Counted from the first letter of the stretch, positions 17,094 to 26,086 are shown. The stretch: 64,000 bases of DNA from QHXQ01 sp036389395 (GCA_036389395.1 DASVPY010000095.1:1-64000); one strand, 5' to 3'. Made by a program: numbers and translations. The notes: generated by a model from the sequence alone, not told the origin.

Positions 17094-17342
17094 ATGAGAA
17101 AACACGTCACCTACCTTACCGCCGCGCTGTTGTGCTGCATGTTGGCGCTGGCGTTCGCGCCGACGAACAGGCTCCGCACGGCGCAGGCCGACCCGCCGCC
17201 GGAGCGTTGTAACGAGTGCGTCCTGCACGTGCAGCAACGCTTCGACCAGTGTCTCGCCGTCCACGGCCAGGACGAGCTGCGCTGCTACGACCAGTACAAC
17301 GAGGGCATCGTGCAGTGTTACAGAAACTTCTGCGAGCAGTAG
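17094..17342 (+). CDS. Small secreted six-cysteine protein
   Basis: 82 residues with a signal peptide (Arg-Lys start, hydrophobic core about residues 8-23, cleavage likely near T-A-Q-A-D at 32). The mature ~50 residues are acidic and contain six Cys in pattern C-x2-C-x10-C with later single Cys residues (RCYDQY, VQCYRNFCEQ). This is typical of a disulfide-stabilised helical hairpin. Preceded by GGAGC near the start and a candidate promoter. No family recognised. The signal peptide also holds two Cys (LLCCML), which could allow lipidation but lacks a good lipobox. Confidence 0.6.
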   Translation: MRKHVTYLTAALLCCMLALAFAPTNRLRTAQADPPPERCNECVLHVQQRFDQCLAVHGQDELRCYDQYNEGIVQCYRNFCEQ

Positions 17343-17468
17343 CGCGCGCAGCCCGCCCCGACAATAGATTGCGCTGAAGATTGCGCTGAGCACCCGCGGC
17401 GGCCGCGGGTTGAGCAGGGCCGCGCGCGCGGCTCTTAACCGCAGTGTGGCCACGAAAGAGGTGTTGTG

Positions 17469-18379
17469 ATGAGCACGATCAACTGGAACGGCTTTAACTG
17501 GAACTCGCCCGGCGGCGGGCAGCCCGCCCCACCCGGCGTCGCCGCGCCGCCCGCGCCCAACCTGCCGGCCTACAACTCGAACATGTGGCAGGCCGAGAAC
17601 GTCTCGGTGCAGGCCGGCTGCTTGCAGTTCGTCCTCGCGCGCAACTCCGGCTGGATGTGGGACTCGAACACGAACAGCCTCCAGCCCTCGACCGGCCCCG
17701 ATCAGATTTGGGCCGCGGCGCAGGCCGTCTTAGCCGTGCCCGCGGGTCAGCAGTTGACCTACGGCAAGTACGTCGTGACGCTCAAGGCGGGCGGCTGCGG
17801 CGCGGGGCAGGACGCCTGGCGGCCGTTCACCGGCGACAACACCACCGCGGGAACCAACACCAGCACGATCTTCGGCGTCTTCCTCTTCGACCCCGCCGCG
17901 CCCGCCCCTTACAACGAGATCGACTTCGTCAAGATCGGCTACCAGAACCAGAACCTGGGCGGCGCTTGGATCAACCAGCAGCCGGGCGGGCCTGTGCCCA
18001 CAGCGCCCAGTTCGCGCTCCAGCCGTGGGACTACGACACGCCGGGCCAGCCCAACGGGGACTTCGTCCACCGCATCAACCTCGCCTACGACAGCCTGCCC
18101 GCCAACGGCGAGGTCACATTCCTGACCGACTGGGCCGCCGGGCAGCCCCTCAAGTTCTACGCCGCTTACGGCTCCTACACCGCCGCGAACTTCCCGTTCG
18201 ACGACCCGAACACGATTAGCTGGCAGACGCCCGCCGCCGCCCAGAGTCAAGTCCCCGCGCCGACGCCCACCCTGTCGCTCTACGTCAACCTCTGGCCCTA
18301 CGGTGGGCCGACGACGAACGACACCGTCACCTTCAGCCTCGTCGCCCTCGAACTCCCGCCCTTCGCGCCGGCCTCTTAA
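17469..18379 (+). pseudogene. Beta-rich unknown protein with one frameshift
   Basis: The first frame (ATG 17469) encodes an Asn/Trp/Gly-rich protein up to about 17995 (IDFVKIGYQNQNLGG...). It then becomes Arg/Ser nonsense until 18125. The next frame takes over at the same point with AQFALQPWDYD and runs to 18379 with coherent sequence (F-L-T-D-W, LKFYAAYGSYTAANFP). Together they make a ~300-residue protein without signal peptide. The NEIDF stretch and Trp-rich strands vaguely recall concanavalin-like glycan-binding folds, but I do not recognise the family. The frameshift site is near 17990-18000 in a G/C-rich run. Could be true decay or a base-call error. Confidence 0.65.
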
Positions 18380-18400
18380 ACGACGGCACTGGCCACAAGC

Positions 18401-18437
18401 AGACGGACGCCGGAGCTTCGTGCTCCGGCGTCCGTCT
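18401..18437. terminator. 16-bp perfect hairpin between convergent genes
   Basis: AGACGGACGCCGGAGC (18401-18416) pairs with GCTCCGGCGTCCGTCT (18422-18437), loop TTCGT. Placed between two converging genes, so it can serve both. Confidence 0.85.
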
Positions 18438-18465
18438 ATCGTTGCGTGTGTGCGGCCGCGACCTG

Positions 18466-20199
18466 TTACGGCGCGGAGGCGAAGGCCAGGTCGGTGATCA
18501 GGAATGCGCCCGCCGCGGTCTGGTCGAAGCGGAACTGGACGGAGCGTATGTCCGTCAGGTTCACGCCCGTGAAGGACGTGAGCGGGATGCGCACGGTGTT
18601 GAGCAGGACTTTCGGCACGGGGCCGACGCTGCCCGGCGGGTAGAAGAGCGCCGTCGAGGCGTCGCCCACGCGCACCGAAGCTTGCGCGCCCGTGCCGTCC
18701 ACCAGCACGACCGAGAAGTTCTGCGGCGCGACGGCGTTGCGCGTGTCCGCGAAGTTGACGCTGACGCGGAACTGTACCGCCTCGTAGGCGCTGACGTTGT
18801 TCGTCCCCGTCGGCAGCGTGTTCGTGTAGGACGCGCCGCCGCCGGTGAAGCCCGTGCGCAGTTGGCTCAGGCCGCGCAGGGACGAGCGCGCGCTCGGCGT
18901 CGTGTGCGGCTGGCGGTTGGTGGACTGCGTCGAGGGCAGGCAGTGCTGCGGCTGGGGCGAGTTGCCGCCGCACAGGTCGTGCGGCGTGAGACCGACTTGC
19001 GTCGTCGCGCCGCCGAGCGTGTTGGTCGTCAGGTTGGTGGCGTCGAGCAGACGGTTCACGTCGAGGCGCTTGGCGCTGCTGCTGGGCGCGTGATACGAGA
19101 CGTGCAGGTCGGTGGTCTGGGCCGAAGCGGGCGGCGGGGCCGCGCCGGTGAGAATGGGCGTGAACTGCGTCTCGCCGCCGACGTAGACGCGGAAGAAGGC
19201 CGACATGTAAGCGAGGCCCGTCCCGCGCTGCTGCGCGCTGGTCAGGCGGTGGTTGCCCGCGCCCGTGCCGCACTGCGCGTCAGTGGAGCCGCCGGAGACC
19301 GCGCCCCAGTCGTCGGACGTGCCCGCGCCGAAGAAGCCGGGCGTCCAGGTGGTGTTGTAGTAGTTGTGATTCGCGCCCATCACCTGGATGGTGTGCTTCG
19401 CGCCGGTGTCGCCCGCGACGTTGTAGCGCGCGTCGTCGTAGAAGTGCACGCCCTGGTTGTCGCTCACGTCGCCGTCGCAGTAGGGGAGGATGACGCCCAA
19501 AGCGGCGTTGTTCACCACGGGGCGGTTGAAGTCCACGGGCGCGAGCGGGAAGACCGCCTTGACGGTGTACGGCGAGCCGAGGCTCGCGTTGTAGACGTAG
19601 TGCTTGACGACGCCTTCGCCGCCGCGCGAGTGGCCCATCGTGCCGACCTTCGCCAGGTTAACTTTGCCGACGAACTTCGTGCCGAAGGGCGCAGCGCCGG
19701 TCGTGTTGAAAGTGTTCCACTGGTCGAGGTGGCGCTGAACGAGTTCGGCGCGGGCCTGCATGCCGAGGTCGGTCACGTTGTTGTCATAGGCGTTGATGCC
19801 GTTGGCGCTGATCGAGACGACGATGTAGCCGTTGCTCGCCAGGACTTGCGCGACGTAGTCGTAACCCTGGTAGCTGGGGATCGGCTGCTGGTTGGACATG
19901 CAGGGCCAGCGCAGCGTGGCGGTGCTGCCGCGGTAGCAGGTGACGTGCCGGCCGTGCAGGAAGACGATGAGCGGGAAAGGCCCGTTGGTCATGTCCGTGG
20001 GGTGGTGGACTGACGCCTTCACCTCGACGGCGGAAGGGAAGCCGGTCGGTTGAAAGGCGAGGTTGCCGTAGTCGTACTCCTCGCGGGTGACGGCGTAGGG
20101 GCCGGTCGTGCCGGGGTCGGGCGTCTGCGCGCTGGCGCTGACACAGACCGTGAGCGCGAAGAGCAGTGCGAGGGTGCATTGCGTGAGCGTCTTATTCAT
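18466..20199 (-). CDS. Secreted alpha/beta hydrolase with extra C-terminal domain
   Basis: 577 residues. Signal peptide (residues 1-24, V-S-A-S-A-Q). The alpha/beta-hydrolase core shows PLIVFLHGRH (oxyanion strand), the nucleophile elbow GHSRGG (Ser as nucleophile) and acid/His candidates D-G-D-V-S-D and G-A-N-H-N-Y-Y. The arrangement resembles secreted polyester/lipid hydrolases of the PET-hydrolase/PAF-acetylhydrolase type. The last ~170 residues form a separate beta-rich domain (DIRSVQFRFDQ near the end) perhaps for surface binding. Its ATG overlaps the upstream stop (TAATG), so it is coupled to the 181-residue secreted protein before it. Substrate not deducible. Confidence 0.85.
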   Translation of the reverse strand: MNKTLTQCTLALLFALTVCVSASAQTPDPGTTGPYAVTREEYDYGNLAFQPTGFPSAVEVKASVHHPTDMTNGPFPLIVFLHGRHVTCYRGSTATLRWPCMSNQQPIPSYQGYDYVAQVLASNGYIVVSISANGINAYDNNVTDLGMQARAELVQRHLDQWNTFNTTGAAPFGTKFVGKVNLAKVGTMGHSRGGEGVVKHYVYNASLGSPYTVKAVFPLAPVDFNRPVVNNAALGVILPYCDGDVSDNQGVHFYDDARYNVAGDTGAKHTIQVMGANHNYYNTTWTPGFFGAGTSDDWGAVSGGSTDAQCGTGAGNHRLTSAQQRGTGLAYMSAFFRVYVGGETQFTPILTGAAPPPASAQTTDLHVSYHAPSSSAKRLDVNRLLDATNLTTNTLGGATTQVGLTPHDLCGGNSPQPQHCLPSTQSTNRQPHTTPSARSSLRGLSQLRTGFTGGGASYTNTLPTGTNNVSAYEAVQFRVSVNFADTRNAVAPQNFSVVLVDGTGAQASVRVGDASTALFYPPGSVGPVPKVLLNTVRIPLTSFTGVNLTDIRSVQFRFDQTAAGAFLITDLAFASAP

Positions 20200-20744
20200 T
20201 ACGGCCGGACTCCTTTCGTGTCGAGCTTGAGCTTCTCGGGCAGCGCCGTGCGCTCGTCTTTGTTCTCCTTCGTGCCGTAGGAGAGGTAGATGGTCGCGCC
20301 TTCGCGCAACGCGGCCTCGTCGTAGGTGACGGCAACGATCTCGTCGAGGTCTTCGCTCTCGACGCCGTAACCGATGGCCACGTCGTCGAGCCAGATGACC
20401 GCGGGCAGGGCGCGCACGGGGAACGGCCCGCCCGTAACGATCACGCGGAAGGCCTTGGTGACGGGGACGCGCTGGCCGCGCACTTCGACTTCGGTGATGC
20501 GGGGCAGCGCGACCTCTTCGACGCGGTACGAGCGGGCGTGGGACGCGCCGACGGCTTGCGTGTTAGAGCCGCGGGCGAGAACTTTGCCGGGGAGTCTGAG
20601 TAGTTCGGTCACGGTCGGCTCCTGCGGGGCGTCGGCCGGGGCGGCCGGCGCTTGGGCGCGGGCGGCGGCGGCGTAACTGAAGGCGAGCAGCAGCCCGCAG
20701 AGCGACGCGAGGGCGCGGCGGCGGGCGGATAGCTCAAGGCGCAT
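20199..20744 (-). CDS. Secreted protein coupled to the hydrolase
   Basis: 181 residues, unrecognised. Signal peptide (residues 1-31, ending A-R-A-Q) followed by a ~150-residue domain with alternating beta motifs (YRVEEVALPRITEVEVRG; FRVIVTGGPFPVRALPAVIWLDD) and a Lys/Asp-rich C-terminus. The phrase P-A-V-I-W-L-D-D-V-A-I-G-Y-G looks like an Ig/IPT-type strand pair. The stop overlaps the start of the hydrolase by one base, so translation is coupled. It may be a partner, chaperone or substrate-binding accessory of the hydrolase. Start ATG 20744 with AGGAG upstream (reverse of CTCCTTTTT). Confidence 0.7.
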   Translation of the reverse strand: MRLELSARRRALASLCGLLLAFSYAAAARAQAPAAPADAPQEPTVTELLRLPGKVLARGSNTQAVGASHARSYRVEEVALPRITEVEVRGQRVPVTKAFRVIVTGGPFPVRALPAVIWLDDVAIGYGVESEDLDEIVAVTYDEAALREGATIYLSYGTKENKDERTALPEKLKLDTKGVRP

Positions 20745-20984
20745 GAAACACTTCTCCTTTTTACATGAAACAGGGGTCGAGGCGATTCTGCCCGCCGCGG
20801 CGGGCGCAAATCTCCATAGCCTTGGGGCGTGCGCTTTCTTTCGTCTGTCGTCGGCTTATCAGGCTGAACTAGCGCGAACCGGCACGGGTGAGACCGCCCG
20901 GCCCGAAACGAAAGAAACGACACCCTAACGGATGCGCCCGCGCCTGTCAAGTCATGACGGCGTAGGCGCGCATCTTCCTACTGA

Positions 20985-21009
20985 GAGCGCGGGCGCGACG
21001 CCCGCGCTC
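20985..21009. terminator. 11-bp hairpin, dispersed element copy 1
   Basis: GAGCGCGGGCG and CGCCCGCGCTC with a 3-nt loop, followed by CCCGGCTGCGACTTGCGCG. The same 3' phrase follows a similar hairpin at 22204-22236. It lies ~40 bp beyond the stop of the minus-strand gene at 21047. Confidence 0.6.
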
Positions 21010-21046
21010 CCGGCTGCGACTTGCGCGGTTACGGCGTTGACGGTTG

Positions 21047-21724
21047 CTAAGCCGTCGTGGTCGCGCCCGGCTTCGCCGCGGGCTTCTTACGCTTCGGCGC
21101 GCGCTCGACGTGGCTGGCGCTCTCCCACGCGGCCAAGGCCGCCGGGTCGTCGCGCAGTTTGTTGCGCACGACGGGCGCGAGTTGTTTGACGATCTGCGCG
21201 GCGCGCTTGAGCACGTCGGTGAGGCCGGCGGTCGCGTTCACCTTCTGAGATGCGCCGCGACTCTATTCGTTGCCTGCGGCCTCGAAGTCGGCCAGGTGCG
21301 CCCGCATTTTATCGAAGAAGTCGGGGGGCAGCTCGTTCTTGATGAACTCTTCCTTCAACGGTTCGCCTTCGGCCAGGAACGTGCGGGCGGCGTTGGCCAA
21401 CTCGAAGTCCGTGTAGCCGGGCATCTTGAACTTGGCGGCCAGGCCAGGCATGTCGAAATCCATGCCGCGCGCCGTCTCGCTCATGCGTTTCACGTCGCCG
21501 CGCAGCAGGACGCGGAATGTCTGCCTGTTCTGCGTGCTCTGCCGGCGCGTGCGCGCGCCGGAGTCCTGCTGGGCCGCCAAGGTCTGCGCCTGCACGACGC
21601 AGTCGTGCAGCGCCTTGAAGAGTTGCGCGCCGCGCGAGCCGGCGGGGAAGAGTTTGGCGTTGTCTTGGGCGTACACGTCCACGCGGACGGCCATCTCTAA
21701 GAGTCTGGTGTTTGTGCCTCGCAT
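21047..21724 (-). pseudogene. Conserved acidobacterial helical protein split by an in-frame TAG
   Basis: One continuous frame of ~225 codons from ATG 21724 (GGAG 8 nt upstream) to the stop at 21047, interrupted by a single TAG at 21263-21265. The 153 codons before the TAG (MRGTNTRLLEMAVRV...) and the 65 codons after it (KRAAQIVKQLAPVVRNK...AWESASHVERAPK) belong, as I remember the family, to one uncharacterised all-helical protein found in Acidobacteriota. The TAG replaces what would be a Gln or Glu codon (GNE-TAG-SRGAS). Either a nonsense mutation, a base error, or readthrough. The N-terminal 153 residues could still be made as a truncated product. Confidence 0.75.
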
Positions 21725-21936
21725 TGTGGAACTCCTTTCTGAGTCAAAGGAAGAACCTGGGCGCAGTTCTTCGGGTTGTCAGCAGCGAGGCTGAGGACTG
21801 TACAACTTCCCATGGAAGGGCAGGATTATAAACCGATTCGCCGCGGCGTAAAGAAAAATCTTGCCGCACGCATTCACCACGCTGCAAATTAAATTCAACT
21901 ACCTGTCAGGCGACCCCGCGTGCGCCGTAAACCTAC

Positions 21937-22168
21937 CGATACACACTTAAAGCTGAGCGTGACGACCATAAAGCTGCCCGGCATACACTTAAACTTATCG
22001 GGTACATCCCTAAACCTCTCCGGTACACACTTAAAAAACAACCAGCACATACCTAAACCGAGCCGGTACACTCTTCAACATCACCGGTACATACTTAAAC
22101 CGACCCGGTACACACTTAATCCTAAGTGGCGCACACCTAAACCGACCCGGTACACACTTAAGCCGGAG
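21937..22168. repeat. 21-bp minisatellite, 11 units
   Basis: Eleven imperfect units of a 21-bp repeat with core CGGTACACACTTAAACCGACC, starting at 21937. The sixth unit is 22 bp, so the two halves are out of phase. AT-richer than surrounding sequence. It fills most of the ~540-bp gap between the gene starting at 21724 and the one ending at 22263. An 87-codon frame (21920-22183) crosses it but changes the heptapeptide it encodes (LNLSGTH to YTLKPTR) at the 1-bp insertion, arguing against coding. Confidence 0.9.
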
Positions 22169-22203
22169 CGTAACAACGCGTAAGCCCGACGCGCCGCTTA
22201 CCA

Positions 22204-22236
22204 CCGGGAGCGCGGACATCCCTGCCGCGCTCCCGG
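22204..22236. terminator. 12-bp hairpin, dispersed element copy 2
   Basis: CCGGGAGCGCGG and CCGCGCTCCCGG around a 9-nt loop, then CTGCGACTTACGCG as in copy 1. It lies 27 bp beyond the stop of the restriction-modification gene. Confidence 0.65.
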
Positions 22237-22262
22237 CTGCGACTTACGCGCTTTTGCGATGG

Positions 22263-25200
22263 CTAAGTGTTCGCGGGCCAAGTATAGGTGGCGGCTTTGA
22301 CGGCCGCGTAGTTGTCGTCGAGCAGCGGTTCGAGCAGGCAGAGGGCGGCGATGCGGCGGGCCATGTGTGTGACTTCGCGGGCCTCGTCGGCTGTGAGGGC
22401 GCGCTTGAGCAGTTCGTGTTCGCGGTAGCTGAGCCACTTCTTGATCACCTGGTAGCCGCCGATGGTGTAAGCCCAGACGCGTGCGGGGACGTTCTGCCAG
22501 TAGGCCACGTCGTTCAGGTAAACGTCGTGCGTGGACGCGCCGAGATACGTGTCGGGGTCGCCATCGGTTAACTGGATGGCGAGCGGGCTTTCTGCAATAG
22601 CGGCGCGCTCGGCCGGGCTGTAAGGGCGTTCGGCAATGCGGCCTTTGCCGGGCATGGTGACGCCGCCCTTGCCCGCGTGCCCCCAACCGGCGTTTACTTC
22701 GAGTTCGCCCGCCGCCGGGTTGAGCTTGCCACCGCCGACGCGCTGAATTTTCGCAACTGTGTGGAGGAAAGGATCAATCGTGCCGGTCGTAACCCCGGCG
22801 ACCGCGCGCTCGGTGTCGAGCAACTCGGCGACGCGCCGACCCAGCGCGGCGGAACGCAACAGAGCCTCGCGCTCACTCGGCAGCGGCACGCGCGGCCAGT
22901 CGCCGCGTATGCCGTCGGCATTCTCTCTCAGGTACGCGGGTGAGTAGCCGATAGCCAAAGCGTGCATCCAAATAAGCGCAGCCTCGTCTTCGTCGGTGTC
23001 GGGATTATTAATACCGAGCGTGGCAAGATATGTGCGAGTTTCGGGCGAAAGGTTAGCTAGCTTTCCGCTAGGGAAGAACGAACGTTGATTTTGGGGGGAG
23101 GTGGATACCAAATTCTGATTGAGGAAAAAGGGAATGTGTTTAGCTTCTACTGCAAGCAAATGATAGTCACATACTAAAGGCGAATAATAAAGTGGTGGGC
23201 TTGTTGGCTCTTTGACGCTTGTTTCCCGCACGATGAGAAAGGCATTGCTATCAGAACGTTGAGCTAATAGTTGCGGACTTGGTTCGCTGAATAAAGGGCG
23301 AAGATTTTCCAAGTAACACCAGCGTACATCGAACGGTTTGAAGGGATACTTAACGATTACGCTTTGATCAAAATCAAAATCCTTCAGAATCTTCTTTCTT
23401 GCCTCTGGCCCAACTATTCTATTTCCTGTCATCATCAGCGACGGATGAATCTTTTCTATATCAGCATCGCTCTTGCTTCTGTCAAAATAACTCCGCATTC
23501 GTTCTAATAGGACATCCCTATCCATTGCGATTAACGCAAATCCACGCCTTTCGACCGGCCCGTTAAATGGATGAATTGTGCAAAGTGCAGCAAGGCTTGG
23601 CCACTCTTTATAATGAGAAGCAACATCAGCCGGGCGAAATGAGAAACGATTATCTCTAGCGGGCGTTGCCGCCTCGTAATGAGCATCAAAGTTGTCCGCT
23701 TTTAAACTCTCAAGCAACTGCTTTCGTCGCTCGGCCGCCTTGGCTGCATTCAAATCATCCCGAAATAAAATTCGCTTCTGTTCGACGGGGATTGGCCGGC
23801 CTGTCTTTACCCACAGCGAGATCGCAACGCCTTGTTGAATGCCGGGGGAAAAGCCGGGGATGGCGAAGATCGTTTCGCTCGTTCTGCCGTCGGGGGCATA
23901 CTCGGAGATCTTCCGATTGCCGTGCATGTTCTCGATCCAGAACTTGTCGAAGGATTGCAGCAGGTGTTGCCGCAGGACGACGAACGAGGGATCGCTCACC
24001 CAGGAGTGGTTTGAGATGAAGGAGACAACGCCTTTACCTGTCGTCTCAGCGACGCGCCGTTCGGCCAGGCGGAAGAAGCGCACGTAGAGGTCGTCGAGAT
24101 TAAACTTCTTAATGCCCCATTCTTTGATCAAGCCTTCCTTGTACGGCTCGACCAAGCCTTGTTCCTCTTCGGGACTCGTGCCCGCGAAGGCGTTGTAAGG
24201 CGGGTTGCCGAGGATGACGAGAATCGGCGTCTCGCGTTTCACGCGTTCGGCGGCGTCGCGCTCCGCTTCGAGTTCTGGAAAGAGCAGGTGCGTCTTCGGC
24301 TCCTTCGGCGGCTCCCAGCCCGTCAGCGCGTTCGTCAGGTAGACGCTCGCGCGCTCCTCCGTGGTGTCGTCTAGCGGTGCGCCGAGCGTCTGTAAGAGCA
24401 GCCCTAACTGCAAGTGTGCGACGACGAACGGCGCGGGCAGTATCTCGAAGCCGAAGACGCGCTTGGTGGCCGCTTCTTTCAAATAATGGCCGCTCAGTGC
24501 GTCGCCGTCACGCGCGGTCAGCGTCGCGTTGATGCGGCGCAGCACTTCCACGAGGTAAGCGCCCGTCCCGCAGCACGGGTCTAAGACGTACACGCGCTCG
24601 TCGGCCAGCCCGTCCGCGATGTTTAGCTCCTCGCGCAAGACCGTGTCCACGCGCGCCACCATGTACTGCACGATCTCCGCGGGCGTGTACCAGACGCCGA
24701 GTTGTTTGCGCAGTTCCGGGTCGAAGTGTTGCAGGAACGGCTCGTAAAAATACTGCACCGCCTGCCCCTCCTCGAACCGCGCGAAGAACTCCGCGCGCCG
24801 CACCCGGTTCAAGACCGCGGCCGTCCAATCTAAAACTTCGACTAGACCGAGTCGGCCCAACATCTGCGGCGACGCGACCTGATAAAACAGCGCGCGGATC
24901 ATCGGCACGTGCAACTCGTAAGAGGCCGTGCGCCAGTCGAAGCGCACTTGCCGGTTTTCGTGTCCGTGGCGCTTACTCCACAAGACCCAGGCGGAGAAGA
25001 CGCCGTAGAAAAGCGTCTGCACGAGCGTCGAGCGGAAGAAGTGTTCGCCCTGCGCGCCCTCGAAGCGCAGCCCCAGCGCCTCTTCGAGCGCCGCGCGCAC
25101 GTTCGCCAGCGCCGGCAACTCCATGTCCTCGACGCGCGCCTTCGCGTCGCGCGCGTAAGACGCCAGAAACCAAGCCAACTGCTCAGGCTCGACCAACTCG

Positions 25201-25730
25201 GCCGCGTGCAGCATCACGCGCTTCAGATATTCCACGAGCCGCGCCCCGTGTCTCTGCGCCAGTGCGTGCGGGGCGGCGGCCCAGAACTCGGCTTCACTCG
25301 CCGCCAGATCGTAACGTTCGAGCGTGACCGGCCGGCCGTGTTCGTCGTAAGCGAGCAGCAGGAACGAGCGGTAATTGGTGACGAGCACTTGCCGGTACTT
25401 GCGCAGGTAGGTCTGTACCTGCGCGGACGCGGCCACGCGTTCGACCTCTGCGCCCGTGCCTTTGACCTCGATGCAGCCGCGCGCGGGCAGCGCGTCCGTC
25501 GCGGGTTCGCCCGTGGCGCGCTGGAACTGCGTCGCTTCGTACAGGCCGCCGTCCGGGATGCCCGCGCCCTGGTTCCGGGGATTAAGGACGCAACGTACCT
25601 TCGGTTTTAAAGTGCCGCCGATTTCGTTGAGCAACGCGACGAGCGCGGGGTAGTAGGAAGTCTCCTTCGCGGCCGCGCCCGTGCGGTGGGTGGCGCGCAA
25701 CTCGCTGAGGTATGTTTCGACCGGCCGCAT
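22263..25730 (-). CDS. Single-chain restriction-modification protein (nuclease-N6-adenine methyltransferase-specificity)
   Basis: 1155 residues. The N-terminus has a PD-(D/E)XK-like nuclease signature (Pro-Asp at 59-60, Glu-Val-Lys at 88-90). A helical linker follows, then an N6-adenine methyltransferase with motif I DPCCGTGAYL (about 384-393) and motif IV NPPY (about 509-512). The C-terminal half resembles the type ISP/IIG target-recognition region. No SF2 helicase motor is present, so it is closer to a type IIG/BREX-X-less stand-alone enzyme than to LlaGI. It would methylate adenine on its target and cut unmodified foreign DNA. Residues ~640-890 (23050-23800) are AT-richer than the rest, which suggests exchange of the specificity domain. 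Solitary defence gene, no partner nearby. Confidence 0.88.
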   Translation of the reverse strand: MRPVETYLSELRATHRTGAAAKETSYYPALVALLNEIGGTLKPKVRCVLNPRNQGAGIPDGGLYEATQFQRATGEPATDALPARGCIEVKGTGAEVERVAASAQVQTYLRKYRQVLVTNYRSFLLLAYDEHGRPVTLERYDLAASEAEFWAAAPHALAQRHGARLVEYLKRVMLHAAELVEPEQLAWFLASYARDAKARVEDMELPALANVRAALEEALGLRFEGAQGEHFFRSTLVQTLFYGVFSAWVLWSKRHGHENRQVRFDWRTASYELHVPMIRALFYQVASPQMLGRLGLVEVLDWTAAVLNRVRRAEFFARFEEGQAVQYFYEPFLQHFDPELRKQLGVWYTPAEIVQYMVARVDTVLREELNIADGLADERVYVLDPCCGTGAYLVEVLRRINATLTARDGDALSGHYLKEAATKRVFGFEILPAPFVVAHLQLGLLLQTLGAPLDDTTEERASVYLTNALTGWEPPKEPKTHLLFPELEAERDAAERVKRETPILVILGNPPYNAFAGTSPEEEQGLVEPYKEGLIKEWGIKKFNLDDLYVRFFRLAERRVAETTGKGVVSFISNHSWVSDPSFVVLRQHLLQSFDKFWIENMHGNRKISEYAPDGRTSETIFAIPGFSPGIQQGVAISLWVKTGRPIPVEQKRILFRDDLNAAKAAERRKQLLESLKADNFDAHYEAATPARDNRFSFRPADVASHYKEWPSLAALCTIHPFNGPVERRGFALIAMDRDVLLERMRSYFDRSKSDADIEKIHPSLMMTGNRIVGPEARKKILKDFDFDQSVIVKYPFKPFDVRWCYLENLRPLFSEPSPQLLAQRSDSNAFLIVRETSVKEPTSPPLYYSPLVCDYHLLAVEAKHIPFFLNQNLVSTSPQNQRSFFPSGKLANLSPETRTYLATLGINNPDTDEDEAALIWMHALAIGYSPAYLRENADGIRGDWPRVPLPSEREALLRSAALGRRVAELLDTERAVAGVTTGTIDPFLHTVAKIQRVGGGKLNPAAGELEVNAGWGHAGKGGVTMPGKGRIAERPYSPAERAAIAESPLAIQLTDGDPDTYLGASTHDVYLNDVAYWQNVPARVWAYTIGGYQVIKKWLSYREHELLKRALTADEAREVTHMARRIAALCLLEPLLDDNYAAVKAATYTWPANT

Positions 25731-25861
25731 GGTGAACGTCTCTTAAGTCGGTTTATGCTTGGGGACGCGGGCGTGAACAGGGGAGCGCAGCCTTCACCCC
25801 CTAACTGCGCGCGCAACTTGGCCGCCGTATATTGCGACGGCCAGACCCTAAACCTAGATGA

Positions 25862-26086
25862 TCATGCGGCGAGTACCGGGTGATCGAGTTGGCGCGCGGC
25901 GTACTATAGGGCGGCCTGTAAATCTTCCGGCTCAAGGTCGGGTAGCGCCGCGAGAATCTCTGCGGCGCTCAGGTCGGCGGCGTAGAGATCGAGCACGTCC
26001 ACGACGCGGATGCGCATCCCGTGGATGCAGGGCCGCCCGCCGCGCTGTTCCGGGTTGATGGTGATTCTGTCCAGCAGGTTCGACAT
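25862..26086 (-). pseudogene. DUF433/VapB-like antitoxin-type protein cut by in-frame TAG
   Basis: From ATG 26086 the frame reads ITINPEQRGGRPCIHGMRIRV...LPDLEPEDLQAAL, the classic DUF433 HTH-like fold. It meets TAG at 25904-25906 and then continues in frame with YAARQLDHPVLAA and a TGA at 25862. The post-stop sequence is exactly the normal C-terminal ending of DUF433 proteins, so the TAG replaces an ordinary codon (probably Gln or Glu). Usually such proteins sit before a PIN-like DUF5615 toxin; none is present downstream. A truncated 60-residue product remains possible. Confidence 0.8.

Noticed and set aside
18442..20013. 523-codon open frame opposite the secreted hydrolase
   Set aside because: Composition is that of an antisense shadow; the minus strand has signal peptide and GHSRGG motif.
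21937..22168. Possible CRISPR array
   Set aside because: Units are 21 bp contiguous with no unique spacers and no cas genes nearby.
21920..22183. 87-codon heptapeptide-repeat ORF over the minisatellite
   Set aside because: The 1-bp insertion changes the peptide repeat halfway, and no ribosome-binding site is visible.
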